Positions 1-10,200 of a stretch of DNA of 64,000 nt are shown here, piece by piece. Numbering within the stretch: the stretch's first letter is position 1; each line of letters opens with the position of its first letter. Origin of the DNA: Chaetoderma sp. LZ-2023a (Eukaryota; Mollusca; Caudofoveata; Chaetodermatida; Chaetodermatidae); assembly GCA_034401795.1 (NCBI GenBank), contig CM067360.1, forward strand, positions 120,430,580 through 120,494,579. Direction: 5' to 3'. Position numbers and translations under genes: made by a program. The notes beneath the pieces were generated by a model. That model ran no database searches. It had not been told where the DNA came from and worked only from the letters and a program-made list of their open reading frames with translations.

Positions 1-1392
1 CCGCAGTGCATAGCTGGGCAACTTGTGTTTAAACCTAATGACAGGTTAAACGGTTAATTCCGTAGGACCCGGTGATGGGCGAGATGCGTATCCCCACCGA
101 ATTCCATAAGAATGTCTGGGCATGATATTTAGATCTGCCACGCCCTTATGGGAAGGACATTTATGGTGGATATTCGTCTCTCTTACCCCCACCATAACGA
201 TAGATCAGTTGCCTAAAATGCTTTTGTGAAAAGTAACCAATGTCCTGTGACGTTTTATGTGGTTACGGAGCGAGATGTCCGGATTCTTATACAGATCGGA
301 GATCCTACTAAGTAATATATATGCACTCTGTCTTCAGCATTGATGTCTTAGGGCATATGTTCTTAATGACAGCCGTATCTAAACGGTAGGTAGATGCCAG
401 CCATTTGCGGCCTAAAATAATTCTTGTCTCTAAAAACTAAATATTAGGTAAAGCATAGAAGAAGGCCCGCACAAATAAAAGCAGCAACTACTAATTCATA
501 AGAATTACATAAGACTGTGATGTGGGAATCCTTCGGGAATCATTTGGCCCGTCTTCACGTAAAACAGCACGCAACCTTATAGTCATAATCTCACAAGGTA
601 TGGTCTTTTCCTTACAGCATTTTGGTTAAATATTAGAGTGGGCCCCTTTCGACTACTACTCTTCTCCCGCTTTAAGCAATGGCGACATTTTCCCATGACG
701 GAGGCCCGTGCGAGGCACTTGCCTCTCGCAAGGATGCAGTGATGACGGTCCATGCAAGGATAATACTCGTCACCCAAACTAGCACTAGGAGTAGTGACCA
801 CGTGAGGCACATGATTTTCCGTCACTACAAAGATAATTTTCTTTCCTTTCAGCTTAGAGGTAAAATTGCTTATATTAAATTAATTAGTTACGTCTCGTGT
901 ATGGGAGCCTCGGTTGCGGGGATACCTCTGCGGACCTACGAGTCTGTGTGGTACCTCCGGGAGCCACACGTTTAAAAGTTCATCAGGCTGTCTCTATGTC
1001 TTGTATTTTCGCATGCTCATTATTTTTTATCTGGCATACTTGATGGTCTGTTTGGGTAAAACTATTGTATAGACTTATTTTAATTAGGTCACCAAATCAA
1101 ATCTTGTAAGTCCATAGATCACGAAATTGCTATGGACAGGCATACTGGTGACACAAACTCTTGGAATGAGACTGTTGTGTTTAATGTTCACGATGATGAT
1201 CGCACGGCCTCACCAGAACGATTGAGTTCCACTGGCCTTATGAGTCAGTCTTTGTTACCCATAGGGCAGTATAGTACAGGATCCGTCACCCCGAGACCGG
1301 AAGCTAGCCAGTGTCATCATTCATCATGCACTTGCGGCGTGGCGAGTCGACATCAGACACCAGAACGGCCTGACACTACCCCACGAGCTACA
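1..1392 (+). repeat. 3' portion of the gypsy 5' LTR
   Basis: The stretch aligns by eye, reverse-complemented, along its length with 51578 to about 52800, and with the matching part of the LTR at 25941. It ends in GAGCTACA directly before a primer-binding site. The same terminus, read as TGTAGCT, is where homology stops in the two other copies. That three-way boundary defines the LTR end. The 5' part is outside the window. Confidence 0.85.
1132..1392 (+). other. LTR-internal open frame conserved with the 51.6 kb LTR
   Basis: A frame starting MDRHTGDTNSW runs about 87 codons to the LTR end (and on to 1416). The homologous LTR at 51578-51838 (minus strand) holds the same frame from the same ATG, uninterrupted, with roughly three quarters of residues identical by eye, including SSTGL, TPRPEA and HHSSCTC. 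The LTR at 25.9 kb retains pieces such as STG and GSATPR, but with frameshifts. It may be a leader or accessory peptide, or chance openness in a short stretch. No known domain is recognised. Confidence 0.4.
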
Positions 1393-1394
1393 AG

Positions 1395-1412
1395 TGGCGC
1401 CCGATGGGGGGC
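1395..1412 (+). promoter_or_regulatory. Primer-binding site, tRNA-Lys type
   Basis: TGGCGCCCGATGGGGGGC begins two bases after the LTR end. TGGCGCCC is the start of the classical Lys-tRNA primer sites, and the GGGGC tail also resembles the Lys(CUU) type, with mismatches in the middle. The position and the TGG start are as expected for minus-strand priming. Confidence 0.7.
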
Positions 1413-1431
1413 TTGAAGAACATCATTATTA

Positions 1432-3144
1432 ATGCACAGCGAAACTCACGCCCACACCATATAGTGAGCCTAGTTCTATACCATCTCCATTTAGCGACGA
1501 CTCCCTCGTCAAGCGGTAGCGTCATACAATGGATTCCCAGCTCACATGCTCACCAACTATGCTAGAAATTCACCAGCGGAATCAACAACCCCGCAATATA
1601 ACCTGTTATCGCCTGTCAGTGACGGCACCTTTCAGAATACCTCACAGGTGGAAACAGAGTCTAGAACCATATCGGATTTCCGCGACAGCCCAACTCCATC
1701 GGGGCCGAATCTTGGATGACCACGACATAGACCTGATTATGGGCATATACATAATCCTTCAGACAACTATCGTTCACCCGTGTCATCTATGGAGACCATA
1801 TGGCAGGGTGACAATCCATTTTACAGACAACGTCCCATGCTTGCCCCTTCAAATACAACACTATTCTCGAGGGGAACACCACGGCATCATCGGGAGGAAT
1901 CGGCAAAACCTTTTCGCCAGTACATCAGTCATGCTACACACCACAACCGTCAGCTGACTGCACCACCGCCATATGAGGAATATCAGGCCTCACACCAAGA
2001 AGAACGTCCCCATAGTATGTACGTTCTCGCTCCTCAGCATCGACATCAAAGGATAACACCTACACCACCACCACCACCACCGCCCGCACAACGACCAGCC
2101 TCAGAATACTCGTCAGTCTCGCAGATACCACCGCCACCCAGATTTCAACCACTTCATTCTTCCCGTGGTCTTGGCCGAGTCATTCCCCCTCCCGAATTTA
2201 GCGGGGAGAATGACTGGACCAACTATAAAATACAGTTCGAGATAATAAGTCAAACTATCCACTGGAACTATCAGCAAATGGGTGAATATCTCGCTGCAAA
2301 GCTTTCCGGAAAAGCCCTTCAAGTTCTTGCGGATCTCGGGACTGACGACACACCCACCTACACCCAATTGGAACAGGCATTAACTGAGCAATTTGGCGAC
2401 ACAGCTCTCGGGGAAATGAGTCATCTGCAACTCAAAAATCTCTGACGACGCGCGGGAGAAACTCTTCCAGAGTTAGCTAGTCGAATTAGAAGGCTAGTCA
2501 CCCACGCATATCCTAGCACCAACATAGAAGGTGTGATACATCTGCATCTAGACACCTTCATCGATGCATTAAGCGGTGAACCCGCCCTGAAAGAAAAACT
2601 ATTTCTTGGGGACCACAGGAGTTTGGCCCAATTAACAGCAACCGCGTTCCGAATAGAACACTTTCTGGAGCGGGAAAAGAGTAGCCGACGCCAACTTCAC
2701 CCTATCAATGAGGTAGAGGGTGCAGCTATCGCCAAGCCCACTAATGTTCCCCTCAGATCTTCAACACTGACCGCACCAACATCACCACAAACGAATGTAC
2801 AAAATTCCAATCAGAATCAAGCACCTGGAGGAAGGGGGCATGCCCATAGAGGAAGCTACAATGGGGCCCCCGGGTGCAGGAACCAGCGCAACAATAACAC
2901 CTATGGCAACATGAAGGAACGCATAGACGAGATCAACAAACAGATCTCCGCATTAACCAATTTAGTGACGACACTCGGCACGAACCTCACCACCACTCAC
3001 ATCAGGACAACGAACACCACCAACACCGTACCACCACCAAACACCTGTTTCGGATGCGGTCAGCCAGGCCATTGGAGGGAACAGTGTCCTAACCGACCTC
3101 CTTTCACAATGCCTGCCACTGACCGCAGCACACCACAACTGTAG
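1432..3144 (+). pseudogene. gag: gag polyprotein of the gypsy element (frameshifted)
   Basis: Gag makes the particle and binds RNA. The clearest part is the frame from 1780, which continues past a single in-frame TGA at 2443-2445 to a stop at 3144. It has a Pro/His-rich N-terminal part with a PPPY motif near 1960, a helical capsid-like central part (about 2190-2680), a Gln/Asn-rich linker and one zinc knuckle CFGCGQPGHWREQC (CX2CX4HX4C) near 3046-3087. Gag-like Ser/Pro-rich sequence can be followed upstream towards an ATG at 1432, but only through frameshifts and a stop near 1718. At about 570 codons it would be long for a gypsy Gag. Not functional as it stands. Confidence 0.75.
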
Positions 3145-3239
3145 AAGCCGTCAAACTCTTAAGCGCACCGAAGGTAGAGCCACCTCGATGCCCGTATTCT
3201 CTTCCCGGCTCAACTGCGGCCTTCATACAACAACATTCG

Positions 3240-4844
3240 ATGGCCAACTATTACCAACCAAATTCAGGATTTACACCTACACCAAAACGCACGGCGTCAC
3301 ATATGTCGATGCCTACGATGCCTCCCACATCCGCAGCATCGCCATCCCCCTCTATCTCCATACATAAAAAGCCCTCTTTCCTTTGTAAAACGGCAGTGGT
3401 AGGTTGTAGCACCTCCACTGAAACAACGTTTTTGCAAGCACCACGTCGCGCCACCAAGACACTGAATTCTCAGTGTCCCTTGGTGGTATGCAAAACACCG
3501 CCCCACATAACATCATCTCCCACATCCACAGACAGCAGTGACTCGGGAGAAACGGTTCACTCCGCCTCTTGGATTCGCAAATGCCGACGTAGATGGGGAG
3601 AAACACATCCCTACCGGCGTCGCTGTTTCTTCTGTGCTTCGCCAAAACATCCAATGAAGCATTGCAAGAAATGGCTCATGCAGGTGGAGCTTATCCGTCA
3701 CCCCGTATACACCACAGTCTACACTAATACTGCATACCCTAAAACAGCAACATCTCCATCATCATTGCTATCCCCAGCTCCGCCTTCACCGCAGCCCTCA
3801 CGGACTGGCCCCTTCCTCACTCAGCCATCCATCACATTAAAAGAAGCGATTCAGAAACAGTCCGATTATATACAGAATGATTCCGCTCCGACACCATTGT
3901 TGCAGATGGCATCATTGGAAACTCCTCCACAGGTACACCGCAAAGTGATATACAAATGTGCCTGTCTGTTTAGCGGTGTTTCCACCAGTGCCACCGTTGA
4001 CACTGGTGCTTCAATCATGGTATTCAACAAACCCTTATATGAGAGCATCCCATCTCATAAAAGCAAGCCTCCCCTGAAACCTACAAACATTTACCTACAG
4101 ACGGCTATGGGAACTGATGTGCCCGTAGCCGGCGTAGACAATTTAGTCATCCAAATAAAGGAGATGCAATTCATACAGCGAGTTGTCATCGCCTCTATTC
4201 ATAACTATGCCCTCCTTGGCTCTGATTTCCTCAGTGCCAGCGAAGCCATCATACATTGCAAACAACAGGAACTCGACATACATGGCTGACGAATACCTCT
4301 TGGACCGGCATCATCATTATATGACACATATGCTGTAATATTATCAAGTACAGCCACAGTTGCGCCAGGACAAGAACAAATCTTATGGGCCACCGCACCA
4401 CAGTTAGGAAGCACCACACACATCGCCATGCTGGAACCCGACCCTGATTACATGATCGCCTCTAAATGCGCACATCCCCGCATGATAGTAGACACTACTA
4501 ATAAGGAATATATACCTTTTAGAGTGTTCAATGGTACCGCAGACCCCATCACTCTGGAACCAGGAGGACGCTGTGGCCATTTAGTGGACATAATCTCATT
4601 GGAATCACATCTACCTACCGACACACCACAGCATATGACTGATGATTTACCCGAACACTTATATGATTTATATCTACACGCCACAGTTGGATTACAGCTA
4701 TCACAGAAACATTACTGTACAAATATCGTGATAGTTATTCCTCCGGAGACATGGATCTCAGAGAAACTCATCTCGTACGACACTCCATTGACACAGGCAA
4801 TAATCGCCCATACATCAACCGGTACGACGTCTTCCCATTCATAA
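3240..4844 (+). pseudogene. pol: pol N-terminal part: second zinc knuckle and aspartic protease
   Basis: The frame opens with a low-complexity Ser/Thr/Pro segment. It then carries a second zinc knuckle, CFFCASPKHPMKHC (CX2CX4HX4C, near 3633-3674), and the retropepsin core: ATVDTGAS near 3994 (catalytic DTGA) and ALLGSDFLSASEA near 4210 (the family's LLGxDFL strand). A TGA at 4287-4289 interrupts the frame, which resumes in the same register to 4844 as the usual spacer before RT. A frameshift near 4800-4822 leads into RT. A CCHC knuckle just before the protease, in addition to the Gag one, is unusual. Confidence 0.8.
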
Positions 4845-5336
4845 GGAAGTGGAAGCACACCAACAAGTGAACGACATGTTGCGGACTGGTATTATTGAAG
4901 CCTCAGCATCTCCATGGGCTAGCCCAATAGTACTAGCAGGCAAAAAGGACGGAACCTTGCAGTTTTATATTGACTACCGCCACCTTAATGACCGCAGCAT
5001 CAAGGATGCTTATCCGTTACCTCGGATAGATCAGGCCTTGGATTCCTTGTCCGGAGCCAAGTGGTTTTGTACCCTTGACTTAGCTAGCGGTTACTGGCAA
5101 GTAGCCATGGATGAAGCTGACATGGAAAAGACCGCATTCGTTTGTAGGGATGGTCTTTTCCAATTCCGCAAGAGGCCCTACGAATTGTGCAACGCTCCAG
5201 GAACCTTTGAACGACTCATTTAACAGGTATTAACCACCCTGCAATGGGAAATCTGTCTCTGTTATATTGATGACGTAATAGTCTTCAGACCAACGTTTGA
5301 GCAAACCTTAAATAATTTGGACAGCGTGCTTTCCTG
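4815..5336 (+). pseudogene. pol: Reverse transcriptase, N-terminal part (fingers/palm to YIDD)
   Basis: RT landmarks occur in order: RTGIIEASASPWASPIVL, KKDGTLQFYIDYRHLN, YPLPRIDQALDSLSG, FCTLDLASGYWQV (the first catalytic Asp lies in TLDLASGY) and CYIDDVIVF near 5258, which supplies the YxDD active site. Frames join after the shift around 4815. A TAA at 5221-5223 interrupts the frame just before the YIDD region. The reading then runs into unrelated DNA at about 5337. Family assignment is firm; activity is excluded. Confidence 0.9.
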
Positions 5337-6225
5337 ATACCAGAGAGGGATAAGTTCCTCGAAGGGGTGTCGTGAACAGGTGGCAGTGGGCTCGCAATAG
5401 TCCGGAGGCACGTAAAATAAAGCTATAGGGCTGAGGAGATACTGAAGGCCCCCATGTCTAGTGAAGGATGATTTAACATCCTACTGTGGTACCGTCTAGT
5501 CGGCGTAATGTTCAGGCTACTGATATTTTTGGTCCATCCTGTCTCAGCAAGTGGACATACGTGGTATGTGGGATGACAATCCACACCCAGGACAGTCTCG
5601 GCAATTGCGTTGAGTTGTCGGGGGTGCTCTGCAGGCAAGGCCGGGGAAAACGGTCAAAGTTCGTATTCTGTTGGCAGATAGGTATGGATCAGACCGTCGG
5701 TTGCCCCTGAGCGTGAGCTCAGACGTGATCACTATCAACTGGGTCACCAGCCGGTCATCTTGGTCAAGTCAATACATTGGGTCAAGATGGCTTAATGTAC
5801 AGTCAGGCCATGGCAAGCGTTCATATTGCGAGCCATGCCTCCCGTGATCAGAGGTCATGAAAAGTGATTCTTTGGGAAGCGGGAGGGTATATGCGTGAGA
5901 GGGGCATCATATGGAAGATCGTAGGCTATGTTCCTCAATCATGTTTCTTAGGCATGGTTCTCGATCTCATGCTAGACTAGTGTCCTATCGATCATGTTTG
6001 GATAAGCCGGAGTCTCAGCAGGACTAGCTGTCCTACCGCTTGATTATAACTTCTTATAGGCATAGTCCTTAATCTCATATGCATATGCGGGAACGGCACC
6101 TAGCCTAGGCTGCGTTCCTGCGTGAGGAGCTATGTGACATCCCGTGATGAAGACAGACCTCACCGGGAAAGGCCAAAGGGTGTATAGTATTAGGAAATTG
6201 GCCCCTAATACTATTTAGCATCCGC
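5337..6225. mobile_element. Unidentified insertion splitting the RT gene
   Basis: Gypsy RT homology stops after the YIDD block near 5336 and resumes at 6226 with NLKLKPKKYH, so about 0.9 kb is inserted. The insert has no long open frame. It contains imperfect direct repeats (for example ATCATGTTT near 5938 and 5990) and a hairpin of AGTATTAGG with CCTAATACT near 6187-6211. I see no convincing terminal inverted repeats or target duplication. A short retroposon or a MITE are both possible. Confidence 0.6.
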
Positions 6226-6948
6226 ACGGCCAATTTGAAACTCAAACCCAAGAAATATCATCTCTTTAGACAGAGCGTTGAGTTCCTGGGACACATCATA
6301 TCCGGTGATGGAGTGGCTACCCAGCCATCAAAAACTAAGGCAGGAGCGGAGTGGCCAACGCCCTCTCCAGTCACAGAGACACAGAGTTTTCTTGGCTTAT
6401 GCCAGTACTATCGCGGTTATATCCGACATTTCAGTGAGATTGCTTCACCCCTCTACAAGATCACTGAAAAAGATCGACCATTCGGGTTGACGAGTGAGTG
6501 TGAAGGCTCCTTCAAGGTGCTGAAGGAACTCTTGACGACCGCCCCGATTCTTGCTCATCCTAATACAGACCTCGATTTCATCTTAGACACTAACGTGTCA
6601 GCTTATGCTATCGGCACGGTTCTATCTCAGGTCACAAAAGACGGAACGGAGCAGGTATTGGGTTATGGTTTACGTACTCTGAATAAAATGGAGAGAAAAT
6701 ATGCACCCACCAAGCAAGCACTACTAGCGGCGGTACATTTCGTCAAGAATTATAAACACTTTCTGTATGGGTGCACTTTTACACTCCGTACAGACCATGC
6801 CTCACTACGCTGGCTCAGGAACCTGAAAAATCTGGAGGGCCAGGTAGCGAGAAGGCAGGAATCCTTGCAGGCCTATAAATTGAACATTGTTCACTGTCCC
6901 GACAAATTGCATGGAAATGCTGATGCCCTCAGTAAAGTTGGCGCATAG
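6226..6948 (+). pseudogene. pol: RT thumb/connection and RNase H domain
   Basis: Begins NLKLKPKKYHLF and EFLGHIISGDGV (RT motif E and thumb), then QSFLGLCQYYRGYIRHFS, typical of gypsy RT. RNase H follows: FILDTNVSAYAIGTVLSQ, KYAPTKQALLAAVHF, RTDHASLRWL and HGNADALSKVGA. Where family members usually have the catalytic Asp of DAS and the Glu of REL(L)A, this copy shows Asn (NVS) and Ala (QALLA), so RNase H is probably inactive. The frame is otherwise intact to 6948. Confidence 0.9.
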
Positions 6949-7562
6949 GCTGAACACGAAGAGGCCACCACCGTGACACAGTCAACACAGCCATCTCCGG
7001 AGTTCCCTGAATTGAGGTGCACAGAGTGGAATCCAGAGAAAATCGCACACCACCAAACAACAGACGTGCAGACATGAAATTTATATGCGTGGATCGAGGA
7101 GGGAGTATGTTCTCTCAAGGAATCGGTAACACCACTATCCACCACGGCAAAATATTATTACCAATGGTTCGAAGAATGTCAATTGATAAATAACATTCCG
7201 TACATTAATAACCATCTGGTAGTCCCGGAGAGTTATCGTGATCTTATTTTAAAACAACTACATGATAACGCCGGGCATCTGGCCATTGAAAGTCCTGTTG
7301 CCCATACCAAATTGAGATTCCACTGGATCGGGATTCGCGATAGTGTCAAGGCATGGTTTGCCAAATGTATCCCATGCAAAAGACCGCAAAGTTGGCCAAC
7401 ACCATATCGCACCATCTCGAATTAAGATTGTTGGTGCAACATGGGAGCGAGTGGCTATCGACGTGCTCGGACATTTGAATACGATGGATGACGGAAATAA
7501 ATACATCCTCGTATTACAAGACTACTTTACGAAGTGGGTAGAAACATTTGCTTTGCGAGACC
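6949..7562 (+). pseudogene. pol: Integrase N-terminal zinc finger and start of catalytic core, truncated
   Basis: A linker with an in-frame stop leads to an HHCC finger (LHDNAGHLAIESP, then KCIPCKR, near 7255-7382). A frameshift near 7400 leads to the core start ERVAIDVLGHLN, containing the first core Asp, and YILVLQDYFTKWVETFALRD. Homology ends abruptly near 7562, before the second Asp and the Glu of the D,D35E triad. The truncation point abuts unrelated Pro/Thr-rich sequence. Confidence 0.85.
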
Positions 7563-8070
7563 AAGTCGTAAGACCACACCCCCACCAAGGGACACCCATA
7601 TCCACAGTCCCACCACCGCCCCAGATCCAACTCGTGTCTCTCATCTATACACCAAGTTCGGAAATCACCGGCCTGGTGCATTTCACACTCCACTCATCGT
7701 CTGTTGACCGTCAATCTACAGATATGAGTGAGACTGCTGCTACAGAGGAGGAGGCATCCCGCACTGCACCGACCAACATTACCTCCCACGGCGGGCAGGG
7801 AAGCAGCCTGTTCAGCAGACTCTTGGCTCAAATTTTCATGCTGTCTAAAAAGTACGACAGGACACCAACCGTCATGTAATGGGAGATGACCACATCCCCC
7901 TGTTCAAAGGCCACCCCATCCATTCAGCCTTCCATACCCCCCGTGAGCAGTCAGGACATTACACCACAGACAGAACGTCATCACATACAGAACACACCTG
8001 CCCTCAAGGCTGGATACGTCAATTCGTCATTGCGCGTACATCACATGCATACTCGGCTATACTCAGCATA
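7563..8070. other. Unassigned stretch between truncated integrase and zinc-finger module
   Basis: C/A-rich sequence, open in one frame to 7879 but with low-complexity composition (Pro, Thr, His) and no motif I recognise. Homology with the second zinc-finger locus begins only around 8070. This may be the remainder of the gypsy 3' region or the 5' flank of the module. Confidence 0.4.
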
Positions 8071-9392
8071 ACAGAGATATTCAACACCAGCAACAACATC
8101 ACTTAGCAGCACCTACCGGTGTTAATTAATTCCCGATAGAAACATAAAAATTCCCGCAACAGTTCCACCTGCACAAGATGCGAGAGAAAAAATATTTCCC
8201 GCAAACCCCCACCTCCCGCAATAACAACAGACTTGGCGTTCACCAGTGTGGAAAACTGGAATGCGCCCACTTCACTTTAACATTGGCATCATACAGCAGC
8301 CCGGACATCCCGACAACAACATTATCGTCAGCAAACAACAGCCAACAAATCTCCCGCACACACCTTCTTATCTAGTTATGGGAGAACTAATCATATGGAT
8401 ATAAGGATTGCACTGCAGCCATCTACAGTATGCGTCACGGAAGGAACGTTTGTCCAACGTTCCTCCCCTTCCCTTTCCCCCGACGTCATACGGAAACAGT
8501 CAAAATCTACATACATCATATACACGTAATAACAATCGATATTATTAAGAGAGCAAGATGCCCGCATTGTCGTCAGTCACGAGTAGGATTTTACTACCGA
8601 AAAGTTGAATTCGATAATGGATTGATCAAAGTTACGACAGCATCCGACAGGTCATCTGTGCTCTAAAGTAACTCTGTCCCACCTATGGGCTCGGCCATTA
8701 TAGAGCGAAATACCCTCAAGGTTCGATAAAGTTGACATCACGCTGCCTCCCCCATTCCCGCACCTGGCAGCCATAAAAACGTCACCTTCACCACAGCGCA
8801 AGTATCATCCACAGATAACCAGCCACGCATATCAGATTCAAATCACCAACATGTCAGAAACATAGACACTCAGGTTGACTGTCTTCACTATCTCCAAACG
8901 ACGGCATTGTAAATTGTAACACTGTGTGCACCCACCTCCGGGTTGTACTGTAATTTAACCGTTATTAAATGGTATTAATATGTCTGGTCTAGGCCGGTAC
9001 GGAGCTAGTTCTACCCATCGAGGTGAAAGCTTGGCATCCCTTCCACTCGGAAAACGCAGCTATCTTGTCGGGATCAGTAACCTTGATCTACCGCCTGAAT
9101 AGATCTGTTTAAACCACACATCAAATTACTTACAACGTTACTGTTATATTTTTGATTAAGAACACAACTGCTCTACCGTGCTACAAATCATTAGCGCACG
9201 GGCCGGTAAAGCGGCATAAAAATCTAACAGTATAATTACAAGGAGGATTTCAAAAATTCTCTTCTCTGCATTCTAGTTCATAATCAACACGGGCTGAGAA
9301 CTACCTTTACAGACAACTATAAGACGCATGTGTAAGAAACCACGCAAATAGGGACATTATTATAAAACGAAATCTTGGTATAACATATATAT

Positions 9393-9411
9393 ATATATAT
9401 ATTTCCATATC
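9393..9411. repeat. Short (AT)n tract
   Basis: A run of alternating A and T in the module leader. It is absent at the matching place in copy 2 (near 30780). Confidence 0.8.
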
Positions 9412-9959
9412 TCGCATCTACAAAAGGCAACACCTCAGCAACAGTATCTCGGCCATCACCATAAATAGCACATATGTTTCCGATCAACCACGCGTTTCCA
9501 AGGGCCACGTAACTTTTACTACTATTTCCAGTAATTTGGATCAAATGCTTTAAACCAAAGAGCCGCCCAAATACGCAGTTACCACGGCGTGATGGAGGAG
9601 TGGCGAGGGTGAGTCGTGGTAATTACCGCTGACGTCACCAGGCTCCCACACACCTCATCGGGTGCTCCAGCCTAAAATTAAAACAGCCAAGTTTGTAAGC
9701 ATCCATTCTGTAAAACCGCCTCACTCTAATTAAAAGGTGAGGCTCCGCGGGAATAAGTAGTACCCTGTTGTTATGTTGATCGGAAAACTTTAAATGCACT
9801 AAAATAAGACTAAGTTAGTGAGCCTTTCCTCTTATAATTAAAAGTACTCCCTTTACATGGGAAGACTTAATCCAGTGACGATCAGAATGGAAAAAGGAGA
9901 AACTTTCCATATAGGGCTGACCGAATCACCTGTCAAACTTCCAGGTGTAGTCATCCGCC

Positions 9960-10050
9960 ATCTATGATGTCACCAAATAGTATAAAATGAGGAAGCGTGC
10001 TCTGAAACTTCGTCTTCCCGTCAAAACTCGACACCAGGGAAGAACAAATA
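9960..10050 (+). promoter_or_regulatory. Candidate Pol II promoter of the zinc-finger gene, copy 1
   Basis: TGATGTCA (CRE-like) at 9965-9972 is followed eight bases later by TATAAAA at 9981-9987. About 25-30 bases further on is CTGAAACTTCGTCTTCCC, the expected region of a start site. Copy 2 has TGACGTCA, eight bases, a TATA-like TTTAAAAAGG and the same CTGAAACTTCGTCTTCCC block, so spacing and order are kept in two diverged copies. The coding ATG is about 190 bases downstream. Confidence 0.6.
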
Positions 10051-10200
10051 GCATCAGGCTTCTTTTGTGTCGAAAACTAAATTCTGCTGTTCTTATTATT
10101 AGTTCATTATTACAATACTTGGCCTGGAAAGTTAAAAATGAAGGGATAGGGCTTAGGTTTTAAATAAGGTTCCCGCAGCCAACTACCATGCGGGAACGAG

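Larger units (their letters stand above)
1..7562 (+). mobile_element. Ty3/gypsy-type LTR retrotransposon, 5' two thirds, decayed
   Basis: Order seen is LTR end, primer-binding site, gag with CCHC knuckle, aspartic protease (DTGA), reverse transcriptase (YIDD), RNase H, then integrase zinc finger and start of the core. Protease-RT-RNaseH-integrase is the Ty3/gypsy order. The copy is dead: several frameshifts and in-frame stops, an insertion inside RT, and integrase breaking off around 7562 just after the first core strands. No plus-sense 3' LTR follows. The upstream part of the 5' LTR lies outside the window. Homologous LTRs sit at 25941-29317 and 51578-55855 in the opposite orientation. Confidence 0.9.

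Noticed and set aside
1529-1957. Alternative 142-codon frame overlapping gag
   Set aside because: The other register reads as Gag-like Ser/Pro-rich sequence that continues into the capsid part, so this frame is a shadow.
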